Part shown: positions 7,186 to 14,284 of the stretch, piece by piece
Layout: the number at the start of each line of letters is the position of its first letter
Numbering within the stretch: position 1 is the stretch's first letter
Assembly (NCBI GenBank): GCA_050943315.1
Contig: JBMNOY010000037.1
Span: forward strand, 1 to 21,992
Reading direction: 5' to 3'
From: JBDKUD01 sp050943315
Lineage (GTDB): Bacteria; Bacillota; Syntrophomonadia; Syntrophomonadales; Syntrophomonadaceae
Length of the DNA: 21,992 bases
Position numbers and translations under genes: made by a program
The notes under the pieces: model-generated
Told to the model about the DNA's origin: nothing
The model's input: the letters and a program-made list of their open reading frames with translations, nothing else
The model's database searches: none

Positions 7186-7232
7186 AGACCCCCACCGGGT
7201 GGGGAAATACCCGATTTGACGGATGGGTCTCT
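7184..7232. terminator. Nested convergent hairpins, probable bidirectional terminator
   Basis: AGAGACCC (7184-7191) pairs with GGGTCTCT (7225-7232). Inside the outer stem, CCCCAC (7190-7195) pairs with GTGGGG (7199-7204) around CGG. The outer and inner stems share bases 7190-7191, so they partly compete. The outer arm begins inside the stop codon of the DUF1285-like gene, and the structure separates it from the convergent radical SAM gene. T runs on both sides are weak. Confidence 0.5.
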
Positions 7233-7261
7233 AAACCTTTTGGCGGTGACAAGCAATATCC

Positions 7262-8137
7262 CTACAGATGGGAAAGGTGAGGGGGGCGAAAATCAGACTC
7301 CGGGATCTGTAAGGCCAGGTCGATTTCTTGCAGCATGTTTTCCTTATCGCCCGGAAGCAAACCGTTAACATTACAATAATTAGAGATATGATCACTTAGC
7401 AGCAGGCTGTTTTTACAATCAAGATTTTCGATTAGTAAGCGGGTCTCACGCAATGCTTGATGAGGGCTTAATAAATTAAAAACACCCTGCTTATAATCAT
7501 CGTAAAGGGGAGTCCCCGGCATGGGGACATACGTTCTTAGTCTTATGAAGTCAGGACTAAAAGAATTCAGAACCCGGGCACTGTTGACGGCATGTGCTTC
7601 GGTTCTTTCCGTGCCACCTATTCCTACCAGATAATACTCACTGATTTGAATACTGGCTTCTTTAAGTTTTAGACCAGCCGCAATAATTGCTTCGGAACCC
7701 ACTCCTTTTTTTATCTTCTCCAGGGTAATATCATCCCCGCTCTCCATGCCAGTGTGCACTCGCGTTAATCCAGCCTGGCGGAGGCGGGATAACTCAGCCG
7801 GGCTTTTACGGTTAACAAACCGGGCGGAGCCGTAAAGGGTAATCCGTTTAAGGTTAGGATATAATGAGTGAGCGTGCTCAAATATTTTTACCAGATCATC
7901 GGTCTTCATGATGATCGTATTGCCATCTGGGAAAAAGATAGATTGAACCCAATCACCGTAAAAATCCCGTGACTGATTCAGGTCATTTATTATTTCGGAA
8001 ACTGGTTTAATACGGAAACGAGTCTGTTTGTACATAGAACAAAACGTACATTTATTATGCGGGCAGCCAACAGTAGCCTGGATTAATAAACTGTTAGCCT
8101 CGCTGGGGGGGCGGTATATTATTCCTTCATAATTCAA
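7262..8137 (-). CDS. Radical SAM protein (Elp3/HemN-like fold class), function unknown
   Basis: This is a 291-residue protein. The start is TTG at 8137-8135, preceded by GGAGGG at 9 bases; the ATG at 8130 is too far from it. The cluster motif is Cys25-x4-Cys30-x2-Cys33 (GCPHNKCTFCSMY), wider than the canonical Cx3Cx2C. Later motifs fit the Elp3/MiaB/NifB-like class: FFPDGNTIIM, ITLYGSARFVNRKS, the glycine-rich TRVHTGMESGDD with the usual G-x-E-S, and a LVGIGGTERTEAH segment. It is shorter than HemN, with no TRAM, B12-binding or SPASM domain, so the substrate cannot be predicted. It is transcribed alone on the minus strand. Confidence 0.8.
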   Translation of the reverse strand: MNYEGIIYRPPSEANSLLIQATVGCPHNKCTFCSMYKQTRFRIKPVSEIINDLNQSRDFYGDWVQSIFFPDGNTIIMKTDDLVKIFEHAHSLYPNLKRITLYGSARFVNRKSPAELSRLRQAGLTRVHTGMESGDDITLEKIKKGVGSEAIIAAGLKLKEASIQISEYYLVGIGGTERTEAHAVNSARVLNSFSPDFIRLRTYVPMPGTPLYDDYKQGVFNLLSPHQALRETRLLIENLDCKNSLLLSDHISNYCNVNGLLPGDKENMLQEIDLALQIPESDFRPPHLSHL

Positions 8138-8485
8138 AACCTAATACCCTCCTTTTTAGATAGATTAACAGAAAATTAACCACGTTTAAAAGAGCCATAA
8201 GTAGGGATCTGATAGGGAAAGATTAAACTGACTTGTCCATATTTGGAAAAAGTACTAGAGATAACTACATGCATGGTGTATACTTAAAACAAGTAGTGTA
8301 CGGTAAATAAGCATAAAAGGAGGGACAATTATTTAGGAGCCAGACTTCGGACGTTAGGAAGGCTGGGCTCAAGAAAACAGTTATATATATCTATATTTGT
8401 TTTAGCGCTCTCATTCTTGTTTACTAAGAAGTTTTAGTTACAGAGACCGGAAAGGTCTTGGCGTAAAAAGATTGGAGCGATGCCC
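8138..8485. other. 348-base intergenic leader upstream of the ChlI-like gene
   Basis: There is no normal ORF here. It contains an excellent ribosome-binding-like sequence AAAAGGAGGG (8315-8324) with no ATG, GTG or TTG in range. A long hairpin follows (8337-8348 against 8358-8370, with one mismatch and one bulge). Then come an AT-rich stretch, and a small hairpin AGACC/GGTCT near 8443-8457 just before the next gene. No convincing -35/-10 pair was found, although TATACT occurs near 8279-8284. Confidence 0.4.
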
Positions 8486-9694
8486 ATGATACCATTTTGT
8501 AAATTGGAACGATATGAAGGCAACGAATCGTTATTTGAATTGGTAATGATGTCTATCGTCTCAACTTATGTAGGGGAACCCCTGCATATTCATGCGGAAG
8601 GGTTGCGGGGAACAGGAAAAACAACCATTATGCGAGCTGCAAAGGGCATTTTGCCCAACATAACGCGAATTAAAGGTTGTATTTATAACTGTGATCCAGC
8701 AGCACCCCATTGCCCGCACCACAAAAGCCTCAGTCCTCAGCAAATATCAGAATTAGGAACTGAAGAGATACCTATGCCCTTTCTGGAGATTTCGCACTCT
8801 GCTAAAGTCGGTACCATTGTCGGGAGTATCGATCTTGCCAAACTAACCGATCCCTCGCATCCGGAAGCCAGCCTTTTGCCAGGTATTATTCCCCAGGCTC
8901 ATCGCGGCATCATCTTTGTAGACGAGATAAATCGGCTGGCCGATACTTCACCGGAAATTACCGATATTTTACTTGATGTTATGGGTAATAAACCCGGTCA
9001 TATTCAGATTGAGGAAGCAGGGCTTCCGGTAGTTGATATGCCATTGAGTGTCTCCGTTTGGGCGGCTTCCAACCCAGATGAAGAGCCGGGACCACTGGAG
9101 GAAATCAGGAGGCAGTTATCTGACCGCTTCGATATTGTTTGCTATATGGGAAGGCCAGACTCAGTCGATGTTCTGTCTGATATACTCAAAGATAATTCCT
9201 ACTATTATAAAACCCATCACAGCAGAGATAAGAATATAACCAAGGCAGATGAAGCAGCTAACGATGTGTACCGGCAGCAAATCATAAAATGGGCTCAAAA
9301 CTACCGCTCTGCTGACCTCCCCGATTTCCTGCGTAATTTTATCGCCCGCTTATATGTAAAACACAATCTGGAAAGTATCCGGGCTATTGAGGCAATGCAG
9401 CAGGGCGCAGTGCTATACAGCATTATCAAGAATCATGACAAAATATTGATTAATGATGTAACCCATATGATACCTCTGGTGCTAAAACACCGCATTGATG
9501 GTGACACCCTGGTCAAGATAATCAATGATGTGGATAACCGTGGGATTAAGGACGGAATTCTCAGCTTTAGGAGCAAAAAGAACCAAAACAGGGACATGGA
9601 TAACGAATATTTTCAGACCAATGCTCGTGCCCTTAAGGATATGAGCCGGGGTGAACTGGTAAGTACTGAGAAAACCCTTTCCCCCAACGACTAA
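8486..9694 (+). CDS. ChlI/BchI-like (MoxR-type) AAA+ ATPase
   Basis: The start chosen is ATG 8486 (402 residues): GGAG at 8474-8477 is 8 bases upstream of it, but only 2 bases from the alternative ATG 8480. AAA+ features, numbered from 8486, are Walker A GLRGTGKT (39-46), Walker B GIIFVDEINRL with Asp146 and Glu147, sensor-1 Asn196 in WAASNPDEE, and an Arg-finger-like DRFD (Arg215). After Walker A there is a metal-ligand-like cluster, Cys65-x3-Cys69-x6-Cys76 with His78 and His79. Related proteins are the I subunits of Mg chelatase and MoxR ATPases, which remodel or load partners with a VWA protein. That partner is encoded 22 bases downstream. No chelatase H subunit is nearby, so porphyrin metallation is not supported. 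The C-terminal ~50 residues are charged and unassigned. Confidence 0.8.
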   Translation: MIPFCKLERYEGNESLFELVMMSIVSTYVGEPLHIHAEGLRGTGKTTIMRAAKGILPNITRIKGCIYNCDPAAPHCPHHKSLSPQQISELGTEEIPMPFLEISHSAKVGTIVGSIDLAKLTDPSHPEASLLPGIIPQAHRGIIFVDEINRLADTSPEITDILLDVMGNKPGHIQIEEAGLPVVDMPLSVSVWAASNPDEEPGPLEEIRRQLSDRFDIVCYMGRPDSVDVLSDILKDNSYYYKTHHSRDKNITKADEAANDVYRQQIIKWAQNYRSADLPDFLRNFIARLYVKHNLESIRAIEAMQQGAVLYSIIKNHDKILINDVTHMIPLVLKHRIDGDTLVKIINDVDNRGIKDGILSFRSKKNQNRDMDNEYFQTNARALKDMSRGELVSTEKTLSPND

Positions 9695-9716
9695 ATAAGA
9701 AAGGGGGGTTGGCATA

Positions 9717-11492
9717 ATGCTAGGTGAAGACACGAATGTCAATAAAGCGGCATCGGTGGGCAACTACCTGAGTCTTTATTTTGGGCAAAACCAAGGTGTC
9801 AGGCTTGGTGAGAGCTGTGTCGTCAGTAGAAAGGCCCACGCGCGGATGCCGGAAAAGAGGGTTAAGGGCCAGATTAAGATATTATTGAATCGTGATGCTG
9901 GCAAAACCTATCTGGGTTATGTTGATGATAATCAGGTAGTGCATCTGGATGTTTATCACCAATCAGGAGAAATTGACCCCCGAGATGTAGCACAGGCCGT
10001 TTTTTGGAGCCTGGATAAATGTTTTGTAGAACAGGATCCCCAACTGCAATATGCTGAAGATGAACGCTTCAAAATGGTTGCCGGTTATGCCCATAAAATA
10101 TTTATAGTAACCAATCAAGGCAAGGGACTTTTGTATGATTTATTTCAGGACGTGGTTAAAGCCTACACTGAGGGTGATGAGGGCTGGGACCACGTCCACG
10201 TCCTGGTTCGTTTAACCCGGGAGGAATATTACCTGGTATATGTGATTGCCGAAGCGGTGGAAAATGTAATATTAGCTTCAGGGGTAAAGCTGGCCCGGGT
10301 GCGCAATATTACTCATGGTAATCAAAAACAGAAGGAAGAGAGTTTTGCCGGATACATTAAACTGCCCTGGAAGAACTTTAAAGGACAGACTACTGCTCCG
10401 CTGCCGACTAAAGAGAATGTTAACCAGTTGATAATCAAGTTAGCGGAAAAGTTTGGCGGGGTAGACCAAATAGAAGATTTTATGGACTGTTATTCTACCA
10501 ATATATTTAAACGTAAAGGAGTAGAGCACCAAAAGAAAAAGTGGGGTGATGTGGAGCATTACGTTGAACAGCTTGAAGAACTGGGACTACTGCAGAATAC
10601 CCCACTGGGAAGAGTATTTACCAAAAAAGGTCAAAAGCTAAAGGATTATATAATCAACCACAAGTGTGAATTGGAGACTGAAATCAGGCGCAACGTGCGC
10701 CGGGCACCAGCAGGAGGCTCTAGCCGGTTTCGTAAACTGGGCAAGGTTGAGCACAGAAATAGTCAGGTTGAGTTTACCAACCATAATAAAACTATAAATG
10801 ACCCTGATAAGAACTGGTCGGGTGACCTGGCTGTTCCACAAACAATAATCCAGGCTTTAAAAAATAGCTTTTTACGGGGCGATGATCGCTTAACCATCAA
10901 AAAGACCGATTTACATTTTTACGACAAAAAATCCTATATACCTATTGACGTATGCCTGCTTATTGATGCCAGTGGAAGTATGGCCGGAGATAAAAGGCAA
11001 GCAGCTTGTTACCTGGCTGAACACCTGCTGTTAACCGGAAAGGAAAAAGTAGGAGTGATAACTTTTCAAGAAAGAAGCAGTAAGGTGGTGGTTCCTTTTA
11101 CCCGCAACCACAGCATTTTAAGTAAAGGGCTGGCAACCATAAGTCCGGCTGGACTAACACCGATGGCCGATGGTTTGGTTACCGCGGATAACCTTATTAA
11201 AAGGAGTAAGGTGCGTAATCCGTTACTAGTCATGATTACTGACGGTATCCCCAACACTCCTTTGTGGACTATGGATGCCAAGGCTGATGCCCTTGCTGCT
11301 GCGGCCCGTTTGGCACAAAATAAAGTTCGTTTTATATGTATAGGGGTTGAATCCAATCGCTTATTTCTGGAGAAACTGACCAGAAAAGCGGAGGGAGCCT
11401 TATACCTGGTTGATGATCTGAACAAAGACAATCTAATTAATATTGTGCGCAGTGAAAAAAAATATATGTTGGATAGTTGCAAAATGGCGTAA
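9717..11492 (+). CDS. VWA-domain protein (ChlD-like partner of the AAA+ ATPase)
   Basis: This is a 591-residue protein with an ATG start after GGGGGGTTGG. The C-terminal ~190 residues are a von Willebrand factor A domain with an intact MIDAS motif: Asp417-x-Ser419-x-Ser421, the threonine in GLTPMADGL, and the aspartate in MITDGIPN. Residues ~255-340 look like a small helical or winged-helix segment (LGLLQNTPLGRVFTKKGQKL), followed by an Arg-rich linker. The N-terminal ~230 residues match nothing I recognise; unlike BchD there is no degenerate AAA+ domain. No signal peptide or membrane span is seen. It forms an operon with the ATPase gene. AAA+/VWA pairs act as a metal-dependent chaperone or insertion machine, and the client here is unknown. 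No T-rich terminator directly follows; the downstream sRNA-like terminator could also end this transcript. Confidence 0.8.
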   Translation: MLGEDTNVNKAASVGNYLSLYFGQNQGVRLGESCVVSRKAHARMPEKRVKGQIKILLNRDAGKTYLGYVDDNQVVHLDVYHQSGEIDPRDVAQAVFWSLDKCFVEQDPQLQYAEDERFKMVAGYAHKIFIVTNQGKGLLYDLFQDVVKAYTEGDEGWDHVHVLVRLTREEYYLVYVIAEAVENVILASGVKLARVRNITHGNQKQKEESFAGYIKLPWKNFKGQTTAPLPTKENVNQLIIKLAEKFGGVDQIEDFMDCYSTNIFKRKGVEHQKKKWGDVEHYVEQLEELGLLQNTPLGRVFTKKGQKLKDYIINHKCELETEIRRNVRRAPAGGSSRFRKLGKVEHRNSQVEFTNHNKTINDPDKNWSGDLAVPQTIIQALKNSFLRGDDRLTIKKTDLHFYDKKSYIPIDVCLLIDASGSMAGDKRQAACYLAEHLLLTGKEKVGVITFQERSSKVVVPFTRNHSILSKGLATISPAGLTPMADGLVTADNLIKRSKVRNPLLVMITDGIPNTPLWTMDAKADALAAAARLAQNKVRFICIGVESNRLFLEKLTRKAEGALYLVDDLNKDNLINIVRSEKKYMLDSCKMA

Positions 11493-11524
11493 TTTAGACA
11501 GGAAATTGAAAAAACAAATTTATA

Positions 11525-11554
11525 TTGACAAAATTAGGTTATTTTTATTATAAT
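11525..11554 (+). promoter_or_regulatory. Strong sigma-A-type promoter
   Basis: A consensus TTGACA (11525-11530), an 18-base spacer and a consensus TATAAT (11549-11554) form one of the best-scoring hexamer pairs in the window. Transcription would start near 11561, well before any ORF and 60 bases ahead of a terminator hairpin. Confidence 0.8.
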
Positions 11555-11560
11555 ATGATA

Positions 11561-11649
11561 TATTAAAATTGTGTTTAAGCAACCCGTAGTTTGCTTTAAT
11601 AACTCCTCCTTCATAATGGCGGGCGTCTGAAATATGACGCTCTTTTTTT
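11561..11649 (+). ncRNA. Candidate small RNA (or attenuated leader) with a CU-rich anti-Shine-Dalgarno stretch
   Basis: It is bounded by the promoter above and a terminator ending at 11649, so the RNA would be about 90 bases. No ORF with a ribosome site lies within it. A first hairpin pairs TTAAGCAA (11575-11582) with TTGCTTTAA (11591-11599, one bulge). A linker with CTCCTCCTT (11603-11611) follows, complementary to Shine-Dalgarno sequences and predicted to be unpaired, and then the terminator hairpin. This matches Firmicute regulatory RNAs that block ribosome sites through C-rich loops. Alternatives are a transcription attenuator for the GerMN lipoprotein gene at 11739, or just the terminator of the upstream operon with a fortuitous promoter. 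The start site is inferred. Confidence 0.5.
11621..11649 (+). terminator. Rho-independent terminator of the small-RNA candidate
   Basis: GGGCGTC (11621-11627) pairs with GACGCTC (11636-11642), 7 bp with one G-U, around an 8-base loop. Seven Ts follow (11643-11649). Confidence 0.85.
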
Positions 11650-11653
11650 GTAT

Positions 11654-11720
11654 TGTACAAGTCATAATTAGCAATCATTAATCGTATGTTGTTAAAAGGG
11701 ATTAACAATGATTATGTACA
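11654..11720. promoter_or_regulatory. Interrupted long palindrome upstream of the GerMN lipoprotein gene
   Basis: TTGTTAA (11689-11695) and TTAACAA (11702-11708) are perfect arms around AAGGGA. Outside them AATCA (11673-11677) faces TGATT (11709-11713), and TGTACA occurs at both ends (11654-11659 and 11715-11720). The GerMN gene's start follows 18 bases later. A repressor operator or an mRNA leader structure is possible; no separate strong promoter was found between 11650 and 11738. Confidence 0.4.
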
Positions 11721-11738
11721 TAAGAAGGGAGTGGAGTT

Positions 11739-12374
11739 ATGACCAGAAAGTTGATTTGTGTTCTGGCACTAGGGGTACTAGCTATTTGTTTACTAAGCGG
11801 GGGATGTTCTTTTTCTGACAATGACACTTTAAAAGCCTGGAAAGATCTTATTAAGATATCACCGCAAAAAGATACTAACCAAGCGGCCGACCGGGAAACC
11901 GGCACACCGATTGAGAAACTGCTAAAATCCCAAAACAATTCCGAAAATAATGCCAGGGCGGGTAAATCCAATGAGACAATTCAAGTTAAGCTTTATTTTA
12001 TTGGTCCGGACGGTAAAAAACTGGTTGTCGAAAAAAGAACCATACCTAAAGTGGAAGGAATAGCCCGAAGAACAGTTGAAGAACTTCTCAAGGGTCCCGA
12101 AAAAACCGAGAATTGCGGTATAGCGCCGGACGGTACGAAATTAATGGATATCAATATTAAACCTGACGGACTATGTCTGGTCAGCCTGAACTCATCAGCC
12201 CAAAAGGTTGGCAGTCGAGAGCAGGAAGAGTATATGATTTATGCTATCGCCAACACACTGGGACAGTTTCCGACGATTAGCAGCGTTGATTTCATGATCA
12301 ATGGAGAGAAAGTCGACAGTATAGGCAAGTATGTAGATCTGTCCCAACCGATAAAACCGGACTACAGTATTTAA
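11739..12374 (+). CDS. GerMN-domain lipoprotein
   Basis: This is a 211-residue protein with ATG after AAGGGAGTGG. The N-terminus is a lipoprotein signal: a basic MTRK, a hydrophobic core and LLSGGC with Cys23 as the lipidation site. The -3 residue is Ser rather than the usual Leu, so the lipobox is slightly off consensus. A low-complexity polar linker runs from about residue 25 to 80. The C-terminal ~125 residues fit the GerMN domain (sporulation and spore germination): VKLYFIGPDGKKLVVEKRTI, RRTVEELLKGP, GTKLMDINIKPDGLCLVSLNS, MIYAIANTLGQFPTISSVDFMINGE. B. subtilis GerM carries two such domains; this protein has one. It would be anchored on the outer face of the membrane, with a probable role in the sporulation or germination envelope. 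Confidence 0.8.
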   Translation: MTRKLICVLALGVLAICLLSGGCSFSDNDTLKAWKDLIKISPQKDTNQAADRETGTPIEKLLKSQNNSENNARAGKSNETIQVKLYFIGPDGKKLVVEKRTIPKVEGIARRTVEELLKGPEKTENCGIAPDGTKLMDINIKPDGLCLVSLNSSAQKVGSREQEEYMIYAIANTLGQFPTISSVDFMINGEKVDSIGKYVDLSQPIKPDYSI

Positions 12375-12418
12375 ACGTACATATAATATCATATACAGTA
12401 AGGTTTACCGGCATATAA

Positions 12419-12466
12419 TAGGGGTAAGCGCTTGTTTAAGAGAAAGCAGATTACTCCTATTTTTTT
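12419..12466 (+). terminator. Rho-independent terminator after the GerMN gene
   Basis: TAGGGGTAA (12419-12427) pairs with TTACTCCTA (12451-12459), one G-U, around a 23-base loop that can itself fold through GCTT/AAGC. Seven Ts follow (12460-12466). Confidence 0.75.
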
Positions 12467-12471
12467 CTTGC

Positions 12472-12579
12472 TAAAACCGCCTTTCGGGTATCATGTTAAG
12501 TTTTTGCGGTTTGCTTGTCGCCGTTTATGTATAATTCTTATTTTGCGCTTAATAAGTGTATCCCGGAATTAAAACCGCC
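12472..12579. repeat. Repeated and inverted AAAACCGCC elements upstream of murI
   Basis: TAAAACCGCC occurs at 12472-12481 and again at 12570-12579 in direct orientation. Its complement GCGGTTT is at 12506-12512, making a 7-base inverted repeat with the first copy. A TATAAT hexamer (12530-12535) lies between the copies, with no good -35. This is the only stretch with structure in the 205 bases between the terminator at 12466 and the murI start. It could be operator sites. Confidence 0.35.
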
Positions 12580-12671
12580 AGTCAAGTCAACAATTAAGTT
12601 AAAGAATAGAATATCATTGCCAAAAGTGATACATTATGTATTGTATTGTTTATTAAAATGAGGTGTTTAGT

Positions 12672-13472
12672 TTGGAAAGTACCGGTTCAATAGGTATCTT
12701 TGATTCCGGTGTAGGTGGCTTAACCGTAGTTAAGGCCTTAATGGAGAAGTTGCCCGAAGAGAGTTTTATCTATTTTGGTGATACCGCCAATGTTCCTTAC
12801 GGCAATAAGACCAGGGAACAATTGTTTTATTATGCAGAAAGAATTATTTCATTTTTGCTGCAAAAGCAGGTAAGAGCTATAATGGTTGCCTGCGGTACTC
12901 ATTCATCTGTTACCCTGCCGGTTCTGGAAGGGCAGTATGATATACCCATGCTGGGAGTTGTAAAAGCGGGTGCCCGGGCTGCTGCACGTACTACCCGTAA
13001 CGGCAGGATAGGTGTGATTGCTACTGCTGCAACTATTAGCAGCCACGCCTATGCAAAAAACATAAAGAGCTTTAATTCTGAAGTTACAGTGTTTGAAAAC
13101 GCTTGTTCAAAGTTTGTACCGCTGGTAGAGGCGGGAAAGCTTACTGGGGAAGAGACCAGGCAGGCAGTGGCCGAATATCTGGCACCGTTAATCGAAAAGG
13201 GGATTGATACCCTGGTGTTGGGATGTACCCATTACCCATTTCTTGAGCCAGTAATACAGGATTATGTTGGTGAAGGGGTCAAATTGGTGAATCCTGCCTA
13301 CGAAACCGTAGATGAATTGGCAGGTATTCTGGAGCAGAAGAATATGCGGCTAGAGCATGACCACCCCGAACGGAAGTTTTTTGTCAGTGGTAATGATGAG
13401 TCTTTTTTTAAAGTTGGTAAAATATTAGTTGGGGATATACTACAAAGAGTGGATAAAGTAGATTTGGAATAG
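12672..13472 (+). CDS. murI: Glutamate racemase
   Basis: The start chosen is TTG 12672 (266 residues): GAGGTG at 12660-12665 gives 6 bases of spacing. The longer GTG at 12663 lies inside that ribosome site. MurI converts L- to D-glutamate for peptidoglycan by a two-cysteine proton shuttle. Family motifs are IGIFDSGVGGLTVV (Asp11, Ser12), YFGDTANVPYG, VACGTHSS (Cys74) and LGCTHYPF (Cys185, His187). The first catalytic motif normally reads ACNTA; here Asn is replaced by Gly75 and the next residues are Thr-His-Ser-Ser. Length is normal. It is the first gene of a seven-gene operon that runs to the terminator at 17543. Confidence 0.9.
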   Translation: MESTGSIGIFDSGVGGLTVVKALMEKLPEESFIYFGDTANVPYGNKTREQLFYYAERIISFLLQKQVRAIMVACGTHSSVTLPVLEGQYDIPMLGVVKAGARAAARTTRNGRIGVIATAATISSHAYAKNIKSFNSEVTVFENACSKFVPLVEAGKLTGEETRQAVAEYLAPLIEKGIDTLVLGCTHYPFLEPVIQDYVGEGVKLVNPAYETVDELAGILEQKNMRLEHDHPERKFFVSGNDESFFKVGKILVGDILQRVDKVDLE

Positions 13473-13528
13473 CCAGTGCATGCCCGGGCAAGGATTTTGA
13501 AAACTATAGGCAAGATGGAGGTAGTAAT

Positions 13529-14269
13529 GTGGATTTAACTGTACTAGGGTGCTGGGCTGCTTACCCGGCAGCGGGGCAGGCCTGTTCAGGCTATGTAGTC
13601 AGAAATGATGACACCAGCATTTTGCTGGACTGTGGACATGCAGTTTTTTCTAAACTCTGGCAATATGATGATTATATTAATCTGGATGCAGTTTTTATCA
13701 GTCATTTTCATCCGGATCACTATGTTGATTTATATGCCCTGCGCCATGCTATAAGAGGGGCTATATATATGGGTAAGCGCAAACAACCGTTAAAGGTTTA
13801 TCTGCCTCCCAAACCAGCCGAGATAGTTGATCAATGGCTGGGACTGCCGGAACTGGAGGTAAAGCAGGTTGAAGAGGGCATGAGTATAAATGTTTCTGGT
13901 CTAAAGCTGAGTTTTTTTGCTACCACTCACCCTGTACCCGGGCTGGCAGTAAGATTGACCAGTGGGGATTCCAGCTTGTTCTACAGCGGAGATACGTCTC
14001 TTAGTGATAATTTAATAGAGGCTTCCCGCCAGGTTAAGGTTCTCCTGGCAGAATGCACTATGGCTGACATTGAACAGGATTATGCCGCCGCCAGAGGACA
14101 CATGACTACCAGAGATGTAGGGGAGTGGGTCAAAAGGAGCAAACCTGGCTTATTGCTGGCTACCCATTTCTGGGAGGGAAGCAACCGGGAAGAATTAAAA
14201 CAGGCACTGTCCTCTCATTGTGAAGCTGACTTTATCATGGCCTATGAGGGTCTGAAGTTAACCATATGA
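13529..14269 (+). CDS. Metallo-beta-lactamase-fold hydrolase (YhfI/RNase Z-like)
   Basis: This is a 246-residue protein with a GTG start after GGAGGTAG. The zinc motif His59-x-His61-x-Asp63-His64 (SHFHPDH) is complete. Further ligands are in the TTHPVPGLAV, YSGDTSLSDN and ATHFWEG stretches. The start MDLTVLGCWAAYPAAGQACSGYVV is typical of YhfI-like and RNase-Z-related phosphodiesterases rather than beta-lactamases or glyoxalases. It lacks the long RNase Z arm, so tRNA 3'-end processing is not assured. It is probably a cytoplasmic phosphodiesterase of unknown substrate. It sits in the murI operon, 56 bases after murI and 15 before the fumarase alpha gene. Confidence 0.78.
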   Translation: MDLTVLGCWAAYPAAGQACSGYVVRNDDTSILLDCGHAVFSKLWQYDDYINLDAVFISHFHPDHYVDLYALRHAIRGAIYMGKRKQPLKVYLPPKPAEIVDQWLGLPELEVKQVEEGMSINVSGLKLSFFATTHPVPGLAVRLTSGDSSLFYSGDTSLSDNLIEASRQVKVLLAECTMADIEQDYAAARGHMTTRDVGEWVKRSKPGLLLATHFWEGSNREELKQALSSHCEADFIMAYEGLKLTI

Positions 14270-14284
14270 GCAAAGGATGATTAG

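Noticed and set aside
8486..11492. Magnesium or cobalt chelatase
   Set aside because: Only I-like and VWA-bearing subunits are present, with no large H/CobN subunit or tetrapyrrole genes nearby, so a chelatase name is not justified.
11520..11708. A 62-codon minus-strand frame across the sRNA candidate, with GAAGGAGGAG in it
   Set aside because: No start codon follows that ribosome-like sequence at useful spacing. The composition is AT-rich and unprotein-like, and the frame crosses a strong plus-strand promoter and terminator.
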